The notes beneath the pieces were generated by a model. That model ran no database searches. It saw only the letters and a list, made by a program, of their open reading frames with translations, and was not told the DNA's origin. DNA of 44,126 nucleotides from Desulfovibrio inopinatus DSM 10711 (GTDB lineage: Bacteria; Desulfobacterota; Desulfovibrionia; Desulfovibrionales; Desulfovibrionaceae). Each line of letters opens with the position of its first letter. Position 1 is the first letter of the stretch. Below, one piece after another: positions 22,343 to 31,573 of the stretch. A program made the translations under genes and the position numbers. The stretch spans positions 1 to 44,126 of the forward strand of contig NZ_KE386884.1 of the NCBI RefSeq assembly GCF_000429305.1. The letters run 5' to 3'.

Positions 22343-25132
22343 ATGACGACTTCTAACACCTCCCCATCATTTTCACGCCCATCCGGTGTTCGCGCCGCGT
22401 GGGCGTCCTTGCCAGCCACCGTGTTCTATGTGCTCCTGGCCTGGGCCATTGTCGCGGCACTTCCCGTACGAGCCTGGAACCTCAAAACTCAGGCGCTTGT
22501 CTCCATGAGTCTCTTCGGCTTGTGGCGCTATTCCTGGCAGATATTGCATTTCATCCGGCATTGGATCTATCGCCGCCGGATGTTCCCACGACTTCGAGAC
22601 GAAGCCATGGCCGTGGAAAATCCATATCCCAAACGTCTCTACATCATGGTGCCGTCCTATCAGGAAGAGCCTGAAGTGAGCCGAAAAGTCTTTACAGCAC
22701 TCATCCGTGAAGCCCGTACCATCCCAAGTCAGGTTCATATTTACGCATCGGTCGGGTCAGACGAGGAAGTGCAGTTCATTAGCAACGTCATCAGACACGC
22801 GGACATTGATGAGGAGATTGAAACGGTTTTCATGCATCAGTCCGAAGGAAAACGCGTTGCCATGGGACATGCCTTGCGCGCCATAGCTCGAGACTACAAT
22901 ACGCTCATGTCCTGGCATCCGGATGCCGAAAATGATGTCGTCGTATTCATGGACGGGGATACATTGGTGCAACCGGGGATTTTTCAAAAAACACTCCCCT
23001 ACTTCCGCTCTAACCCCAAAGTTGGTGCATTGACCACCGACAACGTCGGACAGACCGCGGATACCTCCAGCATCTTCAACGATTGGTACACCGCCAAATT
23101 CGCCCAGCGGAATCATATCTTTCATTCTCACAGCCTGTCTCGACGAGTGTTGACGGTAACCGGTCGTTTTTCGCTTTACCGAGCCGATGTCGTTGTGGAT
23201 GAGGAGTTCATTCGGTTTCTCGAAGCCGACTATCTCGATCACTGGCTTTTCGGTCGATTCCGCTTTCTCATGGGCGACGACAAATCCACCTGGTATTACC
23301 TGCTCAAGAACGGCATGGAGATGCTCTACATTCCAGACGCCAAAGCCGTGGCATTGGAAACGCGACAAACGCATTTCATCAAGACAAGCATGTCGCTCAT
23401 GCAACGCTGGTATGGCAATATGCTGCGCAACAATTGGCGTGCTATTCGCCTTGGCCCAAAACCCATGGGCTTTTTTATCTGGTGGTGCATTCTCGACCAA
23501 CGATTCTCCACCTTTACGCCGCTTGTCGGTCCCATTTCCGTCCTGTTACTCAGTATTTTCGATTCCTGGTTTTATCTCGCCTTCTATGCGTCATGGATAA
23601 TTCTTACCCGGCTCGTGCTTATGTGGTTTTATGTCATCGAAGGGATGCCTATGACCATTCTCCACATCCCGTTGACATTATATAATCAGTGGGTCGGTTC
23701 GCTCGTCAAAATATTCTGCATGCACAGTCTGTCGAAACAAACATGGGATAAAGACAACTCCACGGACACCAACGAAACGGCGGAGCAAGAAAAAACACAA
23801 CGTATCCAAGTACAGAACGTCGGCGATGGGTTTGCGCGTGGTTTTGTCCGATTGACAATGCTCTCCTTCAATCTCGGAAGCCTTATCATTTTGTGTGGCA
23901 TTATTTCCGGTGCGTTCATGCTGCCCACAATGTCGGAGCTGGAGTCTTACCGCTCTTTTTTCTGGCCGGAACGCCTCGCTTCAGCAGACACAAGCGCCCC
24001 TCAAGGCCAGGACGACACCGTTTCCATTACGACTGACAGTATCCAACGGATCAACGCGGCCATCGCCTCGCTTCCAGAGGGCAAAACGCTGTCCATTACC
24101 CTTCCGTCTGGGGGGATAATCCTGGACGAACCCCTTATCGTAAACAAAGATCATGTGCATATCCAAGGTGCCGGAACCCAAAAAACGCGGCTTATTTCCC
24201 ACCTTACCACCGCGCAAGCCGCGGCCGCTATTCAGGTCGGCGGGCATAAAGGTCCGGTAGTCGGGCATATGGAAGGAGCCGCCAACACAGGCGATACCGT
24301 CGTCGGCATCGATAATTGGCCGAAAGACAGTCGCTATGTCTGGCTCGGTGCGCCTAATGACGACGCATTTTTCGATTCAATCGGTGATACAAACTGGCGC
24401 CAGGCCAAACCGTGGATCAGACAATTCATTGCAGATGTCATATCGACTGGCCAAGGCTATATTGTCTTGAAGCAAGGCCTTCCTGAAGCTTTTCCACCGG
24501 GAACGGAAGTTCGGGCAACACGTCTTGTGTCCGATGTCAGTCTCTCCGGATTCACCATCGAACAAGCGGTGCCGGGGCACACCATATCGGACGTTATGGG
24601 CGTATATGAAAACAGCTTTCCCGAATACGAAGTGGATGCAATACGTTTCGACTGGGCAACCCAATGCCGGATTGACGATGTTGCCATTCTCGCAGCAGGC
24701 AGTCATGCTTTGGTCTTTGAAAACAGCCGCGACATCACGGCGGATCATCTTACCATCGACGGATCATGGAACAAGGGGAAAGACGGTAACGGTTATGTCC
24801 GCTTTGCACGAGCCTATGACAACGTGCTGGAAAATTCCCGCATCGCCAACATACGTCACCTTGCCTTCCAATGGGGTGCATCGGGCAATGTGGTGAAAAA
24901 CTGCACGATAGAAACCGACGTCAACTTCCACGGAGGATACAGCCAGAACAACCAGGTGCGACACTGCACCATCACCCCTCCTCCTGGCCACCCTTGGGGA
25001 AAAGTCACCACTATGCCCTCTGGCGGCGCCCACTGGGCTCCTCCGGACGGAGCAGGGAATGTGGTACTGCCTAATGGAGCTCAAGAAGAGTCGAAATCGA
25101 TGCCCTTTTTGCTGCCGTACGTCATTAAGTAG
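22343..25132 (+). CDS. Alg8-like family 2 glycosyltransferase fused to a beta-helix domain
   Basis: Residues about 25-60 hold membrane helices. A GT2 domain follows with DGD (204-206), the acceptor/base motif GDDKSTW (from G311) and QRW (354-356), all as in Alg8. More membrane helices run to about 530 (TPLVGPISVLLLSIFDSWFY and later ones). From about 565 to the end lies a right-handed parallel beta-helix region of the pectin-lyase type (IVNKDHVHIQGAGTQKTRLI, then HALVFENSRDITADHLTI and NVVKNCTIETDVNF). Its position after the last helix places it in the periplasm. In alginate systems the beta-helix epimerase AlgG is a separate protein, so this fusion suggests a polymerase with an attached modifying or lyase domain. 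Activity of the beta-helix is inferred from fold only. Confidence 0.86.
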   Translation: MTTSNTSPSFSRPSGVRAAWASLPATVFYVLLAWAIVAALPVRAWNLKTQALVSMSLFGLWRYSWQILHFIRHWIYRRRMFPRLRDEAMAVENPYPKRLYIMVPSYQEEPEVSRKVFTALIREARTIPSQVHIYASVGSDEEVQFISNVIRHADIDEEIETVFMHQSEGKRVAMGHALRAIARDYNTLMSWHPDAENDVVVFMDGDTLVQPGIFQKTLPYFRSNPKVGALTTDNVGQTADTSSIFNDWYTAKFAQRNHIFHSHSLSRRVLTVTGRFSLYRADVVVDEEFIRFLEADYLDHWLFGRFRFLMGDDKSTWYYLLKNGMEMLYIPDAKAVALETRQTHFIKTSMSLMQRWYGNMLRNNWRAIRLGPKPMGFFIWWCILDQRFSTFTPLVGPISVLLLSIFDSWFYLAFYASWIILTRLVLMWFYVIEGMPMTILHIPLTLYNQWVGSLVKIFCMHSLSKQTWDKDNSTDTNETAEQEKTQRIQVQNVGDGFARGFVRLTMLSFNLGSLIILCGIISGAFMLPTMSELESYRSFFWPERLASADTSAPQGQDDTVSITTDSIQRINAAIASLPEGKTLSITLPSGGIILDEPLIVNKDHVHIQGAGTQKTRLISHLTTAQAAAAIQVGGHKGPVVGHMEGAANTGDTVVGIDNWPKDSRYVWLGAPNDDAFFDSIGDTNWRQAKPWIRQFIADVISTGQGYIVLKQGLPEAFPPGTEVRATRLVSDVSLSGFTIEQAVPGHTISDVMGVYENSFPEYEVDAIRFDWATQCRIDDVAILAAGSHALVFENSRDITADHLTIDGSWNKGKDGNGYVRFARAYDNVLENSRIANIRHLAFQWGASGNVVKNCTIETDVNFHGGYSQNNQVRHCTITPPPGHPWGKVTTMPSGGAHWAPPDGAGNVVLPNGAQEESKSMPFLLPYVIK

Positions 25133-25238
25133 TCAGAAAGTACGCCAAGATTGCTTTCGGGATTGCTCCCTCTAGATATCCCATGATGATACTCCGCAGG
25201 AGTAATCCCCCAAATGACAAAAAAATAGGATGGAGAAT

Positions 25239-25620
25239 CTATTGAAGTGATGATGAACCACGAACACAAGGAATGCTGAATGCAAAGATACTCCCTCCTC
25301 CGGGAAAGGACTCACACCATATCTCCCCCACCGTGGTACTCAACAATTCCTTTGCAGATCGGGAGTCCCAGCCCCGAGCCTTTTGGCTTATCCGTCAGCG
25401 TATTCCCAAGTTGGCGAAACGTATCGAACATGTCATCGATTTCCTGCCCCCGAGCACCAACGCCGGTATCTTTGACACGAACAACAATATTTTCGCCTTC
25501 TACATCGGCCTGACACGATCCCTCTCCCTCCCCTTCTTTCAAAAACTTCCTGAAGCACATAAATATAACTTCATCATCGCCCTCACAAACTGGCTTCGCC
25601 TCCAGCGCAATATTTCCCGT
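25239..25620 (-). pseudogene. Histidine kinase C-terminal fragment, frameshifted
   Basis: On the minus strand, frame one reads VVRVKDTGVGARGQEIDDMF, then FRQLGNTLTDKPKGSGLGLP and ICKGIVEYHGG. These are the G1 and G2 boxes of a histidine kinase ATPase domain. Near 25315 the frame shifts: the continuation GEIWCESFPGGGSIFAFSIP, the normal end of such domains, lies in another frame and stops at 25239. Upstream coding beyond about 25620 is lost, with no N-box or H-box. It is therefore a truncated and frameshifted relic. Confidence 0.75.
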
Positions 25621-25718
25621 GAGGAAGCCGCGTCGCTCCTTGAAAATGACTTCGACGCCTATCTCCAGGAATTTCTCGATACGCCTCCACCGAACGATTT
25701 AGGATCATAACCTTCCTC

Positions 25719-25994
25719 CTACCTCTTCCGCTCCTCCAAAAATCCCAAATCCACGTGGACGAGGGCGGGGACACCGTTGTATTTTTGGAAAGCTTCATTT
25801 TGTTTCACTTCATCCAAATCCGAGGGGTGCGGGGCTGTCTCGGCATCGCGTAAGTAATGTTCGACGGCGTCCTGGACGTTGTCCAATGCAATGTCCATGG
25901 TATCACCCGTGGTGACGAGTCCCGGCATGTCGGGAAGAATGACGATAACGCCACCCATAATGGCATCTTCTATGAGGATAGCTGGATAATACAT
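25719..25994 (-). CDS. HicB-like antitoxin domain protein, short and without HicA
   Basis: The 91-residue protein has the HicB partial RNase-H-like fold (YPAILIEDAIMGGVIVILPD, then MPGLVTTGDTMDIALDNVQDAVEHYL). GGAG lies about eight bases before the ATG. Typical HicB antitoxins continue with a ribbon-helix-helix or HTH DNA-binding part; this one ends soon after VHVDLGFLEERKR. No HicA toxin (short dsRBD-like protein with a GSHH motif) is found on either side. It may be an orphan immunity-like protein or the decayed half of a toxin-antitoxin pair. Confidence 0.75.
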   Translation of the reverse strand: MYYPAILIEDAIMGGVIVILPDMPGLVTTGDTMDIALDNVQDAVEHYLRDAETAPHPSDLDEVKQNEAFQKYNGVPALVHVDLGFLEERKR

Positions 25995-26576
25995 TGCACT
26001 TCTCCAAGTGATCTATAGCACAAAACGAGGAATCATATTCTTTAGGTATATGATGTGAACTGAGTAGAGTCTCGATATGCTGCTTCAAAGTGACATATCG
26101 TAAAATAATCATTTTGTCATAAGAAAACATATCTAATAACCAATAACTTACAATTGGTTATACACAAACACATGTTCAAGCCATCACCGATTGGTTATCG
26201 AAAAAAACATAGCGTAAGCTTGCCATGCGGGCACGGAATTCCTCGTGCATCCTCTGGCATTATATGGGCTCAATGTGGCAGCGATAAAAACGGTATTCTT
26301 CGAGCGAAAGGAGCTTCTTCGTGAACAATGATGTCGGCCTGTAGACTTACCGACGCAAACCTGTTTACGGGAGCATGCTGCTCGTGCTTGATCAGCACGA
26401 TGTAGTGAAATATTCGTATGAATCACAAAACATTAAACCAAGATTACGGTCAATGGAGGCGTGATTCTTCTCCACGCACAGGAATACCCTGGCTGTCTCT
26501 CAGGAGAAAGACACATGTCGTATGATCTTCGATCTGGAAGGGAGAAAGGATAATGGGGGGGGTGGGGTTTCCCCCA
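25995..26576. other. Intergenic region upstream of hicB-like gene
   Basis: No convincing gene occurs in these 580 bases. It contains three copies of ATTGGTTAT (26136-26198, see separate entry), a CGTGCT/AGCACG hairpin near 26378-26394, and a terminator-like repeat at the right end. Confidence 0.45.
26136..26198. promoter_or_regulatory. Triple ATTGGTTAT sites, possible operator
   Basis: ATAACCAAT (26136-26144) and ATTGGTTAT (26153-26161) form a perfect 9-bp inverted repeat with an eight-base centre. A further direct copy is at 26190-26198. The cluster is 140-200 bases upstream of the minus-strand hicB-like gene and could be a binding site for a dimeric regulator. Confidence 0.4.
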
Positions 26577-26580
26577 TTAT
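26550..26580 (-). terminator. Terminator-like hairpin of the unknown gene at 26577
   Basis: Ten-base perfect arms ATAATGGGGG (26550-26559) and CCCCCATTAT (26571-26580) surround an 11-base G-rich loop. The right arm overlaps the stop codon of the minus-strand gene. A clear T-run is lacking. Confidence 0.5.
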
Positions 26581-27221
26581 ACAAAGGTGTTCAATCCGCG
26601 CAGGGATGAAAAGATCCCCGAATTGTACTGATAAATGGAAGATTCCACAGACGCGGACAAATCAGAGGCATTTTCCGTCCAATAACTGGAAAACTGCAAT
26701 TGCAGATCCTGACGCAACAGGGGTCTGGAAACCTTAGTCTCCGTTTGATTCAAGGTAGCGGCAAGGACCTGAATCTTCTCGAACTGACTTGCCAGCTCGG
26801 GATTGGCCGCAAAATAGGCTTCAATGACTTCCTTGTCCTCGTCCTGAGTATATACGCTCATTTTCCCAGTCGACGGGTCTGTTTTCAGACTAAATTCGAC
26901 ATCTTCGGATACCCCTAAACTGAGCAATCCTTCCGTGACCGTGCCGCGAAATGCCACTTCCAGGCTCTCTTTGTATTCTTTGATACTGGAGTGGGTCACG
27001 CGACCATCATCGTCCGGGGGAACGCTGTTCAAAACATTTTTCAACCGACTCAAGGCTGAAAGACCTGTAGTCTGATTGGCCGACGCATAGCCTTGATTAT
27101 TATGTGGCGAAGACTGCGAAACGGAATGCCGTTGCTGGTTGCTCCCGTCGGTATTATTTTCCCCGGTGGTCAAACCAGTGAACTGATAATTTCCGTATCC
27201 ATTAATTCCGAGCAGGCTCAT
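26577..27221 (-). CDS. Conserved-looking protein of unknown function
   Basis: The 214 residues begin MSLLGINGYGNYQFTG, followed by a Q/N/S-rich linker (to about residue 50). The rest is more ordered (LSALSRLKNVLNSVPPDDDG, then GLLSLGVSEDVEFSLKTDPS, GKMSVYTQDEDKEVIEAYFA and LASQFEKIQVLAATL). There is no signal peptide, membrane helix or cysteine. The N-terminal MSxxGI-NxY-G pattern recalls short flagellar or export-related tails, but that is weak. No family is recognised. It stands alone on the minus strand, divergent from the GrpB gene. Confidence 0.7.
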   Translation of the reverse strand: MSLLGINGYGNYQFTGLTTGENNTDGSNQQRHSVSQSSPHNNQGYASANQTTGLSALSRLKNVLNSVPPDDDGRVTHSSIKEYKESLEVAFRGTVTEGLLSLGVSEDVEFSLKTDPSTGKMSVYTQDEDKEVIEAYFAANPELASQFEKIQVLAATLNQTETKVSRPLLRQDLQLQFSSYWTENASDLSASVESSIYQYNSGIFSSLRGLNTFV

Positions 27222-27355
27222 GGTAGTATCCCAAATGTGGTTGATGTGTACTGGGAAGATTCTTCCCTCCCAAAATCCCTCGGAATAGGATAAGCATATT
27301 CAATGCCAAAACACGCGGCATTAAACATCACCAAATCAACCAGGAACTTTTCTCA

Positions 27356-27907
27356 ATGCCACCACCAATCAGAGTAGAACTCGTCCCTCACGATCCTCAA
27401 TGGGCGTATGATGCCACGACTGAACAGGCGAAACTCCAATCGCTCATGGGGCCGTGCCTGGTGCGAGTCCATCATATCGGATCCACGTCAATTTCAGGCA
27501 TCCATGCGAAACCCGTAATCGACCTTATCCCGGTAGTGACAACTTTGGACGCCCTTGATGTCCGCCAACACAATCTCGAATCCGATGGCTATGCCTGGTG
27601 GGGAGAACTCGGCTTGCCCGGTCGTCGCTATTGCACCAAAACCGATCCCGCAACGGGTCACCGTCTCGTTCAACTCCATTGCTTTGCCAACGGCTCCTCG
27701 GAAATCACACGGCACCTCGCCTTCCGAGACTATCTTCGTGCTCATGCCGTTATCGCCCACGAGTACGATCACGTTAAACACCACTGCCAACACCTCCACC
27801 CCATGAATTCACATGACTACAGTGATTGCAAAGCAACATGGATCACGCGTATCGAACAGGAGGCGCTGAGATGGTATGAAGCGCTCGATATCGAAAAGAA
27901 AAAGTAG
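27356..27907 (+). CDS. GrpB family protein (nucleotidyltransferase fold)
   Basis: The motif VRVHHIGSTSISGIHAKPVI, then DLIPVV, is the GrpB/UPF0157 signature, with the GS and D residues of a minimal nucleotidyltransferase site. Further landmarks are RLVQLHCF and HLAFRDYLRAH. The length, 183 residues, is normal. Members fall in the nucleotidyltransferase superfamily but their substrates are mostly unknown; some are fused to CoaE. The Shine-Dalgarno is weak (AGGA about ten bases before the ATG). Confidence 0.92.
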   Translation: MPPPIRVELVPHDPQWAYDATTEQAKLQSLMGPCLVRVHHIGSTSISGIHAKPVIDLIPVVTTLDALDVRQHNLESDGYAWWGELGLPGRRYCTKTDPATGHRLVQLHCFANGSSEITRHLAFRDYLRAHAVIAHEYDHVKHHCQHLHPMNSHDYSDCKATWITRIEQEALRWYEALDIEKKK

Positions 27908-28000
27908 GAATTTTCCCGGCAATGGACTTTCTTCTCGTCAAAGAGGCTGTTAAATTATAAACCTACAATGACTTTCTCCCTGTAATTCCAATCCACCGGA

Positions 28001-31000
28001 ATGGACGATGGAAATCACGTAATGTTTCACCCAAGCCGTACACAACGTCTTTTCCTGCTGACAATTCTTACAGTCTGGATACTCCTACCAACTCTCCCGG
28101 TTAGTGCGGAAACCTCTGTTTTCCGCCCTGGACAGCAATCCCATTCTCTTTTACCCGGCATTGATATGCTGATAGATCCAAGTCATCGGCTGACTGTCCA
28201 TGACATGGATGATCCGGACATTCTTCGGGGGTTTAAGCCAAACACATTGTTACGCAATCAATTCGGGTACAACGAAAGCAATTTTTGGTTCCGCTTTACC
28301 CTGCAAAACCAAACTCCGAATGACTCTTCCGCGTTACTGTTGGTCGGACGGCTACAGCACAGCCTGGTGCAGCTCTATTATAAAGATTCGGGCGGGGAAT
28401 GGAGAGTCTGGAACTCGGATCACCACATGCTCCAGTGGAGAATTACTACGCTCCAAATTCCGCTTCCTCCACCAGGGGGAACCCGAAGTTATCTACTGCG
28501 TATCCACGGACAAGAAAAACCGTTGATCCTGGATTTAGATATCATTTCATACGATGGTTTTCGTCGTATGGCCTTTTTTGAAATGTTCATATTCGGGATT
28601 TATTTTGGAGCGTTGGGGCTTGTTTTCCTCGTCGGATTGACCATGGCTCTCTCCATCCAACGGTGTATCTTCTTTTTCTTCAGCCTCTATGTGTTCAGCA
28701 ATGGCCTCTTTTTAGCTATGGATATCGGAATTCTGCCCATGTTCATGGGCTTACTATTCTGGCAGGAAATGCTCATTTGGCAGTCGCTGTTCTTTCTCAT
28801 GCTGTTTTCCTGGTACTTTCTCAACTTGAGACGATATAAATATATCGCACATATCGTCCGCGGCATGATGGCGCTGTGTGTCATTCTGTATATTGCGTCG
28901 TATGTAACAAGGGGTGCCTGGCGGCCCATACATGAGTTGTATGCTATACCACTCATTTCATTGATCACGGCTTGTATCCTGCCGTACGCCGCCATAAAGC
29001 GATACCGCGAAGGGTTCAAGCCCGCACTGATCTATTTATGGAGTTGGCCTCCGCTGTTGGTGGGGAACTTTTTAGGTATTGCCTACCATGAAGCATGGGT
29101 CAAACCCTACGTTATTGCTGAATATAGCGTCCAAGCAGGTGCACTGCTTCAAATCCTGCTCGGGTGCTATGCCCTGGCTGGCGCCATCCGCACCCAACGC
29201 GAGAAAGATCAACTAAAATTGCTTGAAATCGAACAAGAAACCGCCTCACAGCTCGAACGCGAAGTAATAGATCGGACGCAGGAACTTGCAGCGGCGAATG
29301 AGAAACTCACGGTGAATGAAAGAAATTACCGGAACGTCTGCGAACGAGCCAATGACGGCATTGTCATTGTTCGAGACAGGCGTATTCTCTACGTGAACCC
29401 ACAGATCCTCAACATGTTGAAAATTGAACGACACCAGGCGATACAGAGGGAGTTCACGAACTTTGTAGCTCCGGAAAAACGTGAGGAATTGGCCGAACGA
29501 CACGATATTCGCTTCCATTACGCCGGAGATGATACACGAGCCCCTATCGGCAAATACGAAACGATTTTATTACGATCGGACGGCTCTCGCATTGAAGTGG
29601 AAATCAATTCCGGATTGACAAATTATGAGGGAGCGCCCGCCATTCTCGCCATTGTTCGAGACATTACAGAACGCAAGCGCATCTTGCAGGAATTGGAGTG
29701 GGCCAAAGAAGAAGCTGAACACGCCAACCAAGCCAAAAGTATCTTTCTGGCCACAATGAGCCATGAAATTCGTACACCCTTAAGTGCTATCATTGGTTTG
29801 GGACACCTCGCCTTGCAAACCCCTTTAACCGAACAGCAACACAACTATCTCACGAAGATAGACAGAGCCGTCAATTCTCTGCTGCGATTGCTCAATGACA
29901 TTCTGGATTTCTCCAAGATTGAAGTAGACAAAATTGAACTGGAACAAACCAACTTCCATGTCCGCAACACCTTCGAGAATTTGAACTCCATTATCGGAGT
30001 TCGGGCTGATGAAAAGGGACTTACGTATTCATTTTCCGTTGATTCTTCGATTCCCACGTGTCTGTTTGGGGACGCTTTTCGCATTGAACAAGTTTTACTG
30101 AACTTGGCCAGTAATGCCATCAAGTTCACCGATAAAGGTTCTGTGTCCATCTCTATAGAACTGCTTGAAGAAACAGAGACCGATGTCACCCTGCTGTGTG
30201 TGGTACGCGATACCGGCATCGGCATGACCGCCGACCAGCTTCGACATATCTTTGACCCATTTCAACAAGCCAACGCAGCCATAGCACGAACCCGCGGCGG
30301 CACAGGCCTGGGGCTGGCGATCAGCAAACGCTTGGTGAACTTGATGCAAGGGGATCTTACAGCCAGTAGTGTCGTGGATAAGGGAAGTACTTTCAGCGTA
30401 ACACTTCGATTCGGAAAGTGTAAAAACGAGCAGGAAATCCATGCTGCACTCATTCCGAATGGGCACGTCTCTGACTTGCTCCAAGGATCCAAGCTGCTCC
30501 TCGTTGAAGACAGCGAGGTCAATCTCCAAGTTGCTCGCGAATTGCTGGAACACGTCGGCATATCGGTTCATGCAGCCCGAAACGGACAAGAAGCCGTGGA
30601 CTGCGTCGCCAAAGAGCATTTCGATATTGTCCTTATGGACATGCATATGCCGATCATGGACGGTATCACCGCCACACAAGAAATCCGAAAGCGTTATACT
30701 TCCGATGAATTGCCCATCATCGCCATGACGGCCAATGCCATGCACGGAGATCAACGCACGTGTTCACAGGCAGGGATGAATGCCCATATTGCCAAGCCCT
30801 TCAAGCCCCACGATCTCTACACATTACTCATCAACAACCTCCATAAAGAAGTGCCTCCTCTGCATGTCGACAATGCGCAAGACATCCCTCCGGTTCAACA
30901 CGTAGAGCCCCGCATTGAAGGAATAGAGAGTGGTCCTGCTCTGTCCAAGCTCAACAATAGCATCTCGCTTTACCAGAAAATCTTGGCGCGATTTGTGTAC

Positions 31001-31525
31001 GAACATCGCAATTCGATCGAAAAGCTTCAGCAACTCTTGCGAATCGGTGATATGACCACAGCCGAACGCCTTGCTCATACCCTCAAAGGGGGAGCGTCAA
31101 TCATTGGGGCCAAAGACGTCCAGAAACATGCCTTGCTTCTGGAAGAGGCACTAAAGCACGATGAGACACACCAGATTGCTCTTCTTGTCGATAATCTTTC
31201 AGCCGCATTACGCCAGGTCTTTGTCAGTCTCGACCTCTATCTCCAGGATGACGAAACACAAGCATACGACGAAAACGGTCATACCGATCAGACCAAAACA
31301 TTGTCCACGGATGAACTCGGACTGTTGATCATTGAATTGACGCAACGAATAGAGGAAGGGGAAGCAGGCCTTCAGGCGCTGATCACACCACTAAAAAACA
31401 TTGCTGGATCGCCAGCACTCAACGAGGCGACACGGCTGTTGGAAAAGCACATCAACGACTATAATTTTGAAATGGCCAGAGAGGAGCTCAACATCATTGC
31501 CCGAGAGCTGGGCTTTGAAATTTAA
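28001..31525 (+). CDS. Hybrid sensor histidine kinase: 7TMR-DISM, PAS, HisKA, HATPase, REC, HPt
   Basis: The 1174-residue protein has a signal-like helix (about 17-37). A periplasmic DISM-type beta domain follows (about 40-190, with WFRFTLQNQT), then seven membrane helices (about 195-405) and a short coiled coil. Next come a PAS domain (about 440-555), HisKA with H588 (MSHEIRTPL), and HATPase (NLASNAIKF, DTGIGM, GGTGLGLAIS). A receiver domain has D880 (LMDMHMPIMDG) and an HPt domain has H1026 (AHTLKGGASIIGA). All phosphorelay residues are present, so signal should pass H to D to H and on to a separate regulator. DISM domains typically sense carbohydrates or other extracellular ligands. An ATG seven codons later is an alternative start. 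Confidence 0.92.
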   Translation: MDDGNHVMFHPSRTQRLFLLTILTVWILLPTLPVSAETSVFRPGQQSHSLLPGIDMLIDPSHRLTVHDMDDPDILRGFKPNTLLRNQFGYNESNFWFRFTLQNQTPNDSSALLLVGRLQHSLVQLYYKDSGGEWRVWNSDHHMLQWRITTLQIPLPPPGGTRSYLLRIHGQEKPLILDLDIISYDGFRRMAFFEMFIFGIYFGALGLVFLVGLTMALSIQRCIFFFFSLYVFSNGLFLAMDIGILPMFMGLLFWQEMLIWQSLFFLMLFSWYFLNLRRYKYIAHIVRGMMALCVILYIASYVTRGAWRPIHELYAIPLISLITACILPYAAIKRYREGFKPALIYLWSWPPLLVGNFLGIAYHEAWVKPYVIAEYSVQAGALLQILLGCYALAGAIRTQREKDQLKLLEIEQETASQLEREVIDRTQELAAANEKLTVNERNYRNVCERANDGIVIVRDRRILYVNPQILNMLKIERHQAIQREFTNFVAPEKREELAERHDIRFHYAGDDTRAPIGKYETILLRSDGSRIEVEINSGLTNYEGAPAILAIVRDITERKRILQELEWAKEEAEHANQAKSIFLATMSHEIRTPLSAIIGLGHLALQTPLTEQQHNYLTKIDRAVNSLLRLLNDILDFSKIEVDKIELEQTNFHVRNTFENLNSIIGVRADEKGLTYSFSVDSSIPTCLFGDAFRIEQVLLNLASNAIKFTDKGSVSISIELLEETETDVTLLCVVRDTGIGMTADQLRHIFDPFQQANAAIARTRGGTGLGLAISKRLVNLMQGDLTASSVVDKGSTFSVTLRFGKCKNEQEIHAALIPNGHVSDLLQGSKLLLVEDSEVNLQVARELLEHVGISVHAARNGQEAVDCVAKEHFDIVLMDMHMPIMDGITATQEIRKRYTSDELPIIAMTANAMHGDQRTCSQAGMNAHIAKPFKPHDLYTLLINNLHKEVPPLHVDNAQDIPPVQHVEPRIEGIESGPALSKLNNSISLYQKILARFVYEHRNSIEKLQQLLRIGDMTTAERLAHTLKGGASIIGAKDVQKHALLLEEALKHDETHQIALLVDNLSAALRQVFVSLDLYLQDDETQAYDENGHTDQTKTLSTDELGLLIIELTQRIEEGEAGLQALITPLKNIAGSPALNEATRLLEKHINDYNFEMAREELNIIARELGFEI

Positions 31526-31573
31526 TACGGCTTCACGCTCATGCAAGGTCCAATGCTGACTATGAGGGTACCC

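Noticed and set aside
20800-25132. Naming the pair alg44 and alg8
   Set aside because: Architecture and motifs match, but no other alginate genes are present and the polymerase carries an extra domain, so the polymer is uncertain.
25273-25710. 145-codon plus-strand open frame
   Set aside because: Most of it lies opposite clear histidine kinase G-box sequence on the minus strand. Its last third (around NWLRLQRNISREEAASLLEN) looks protein-like, so a small real gene cannot be fully excluded.
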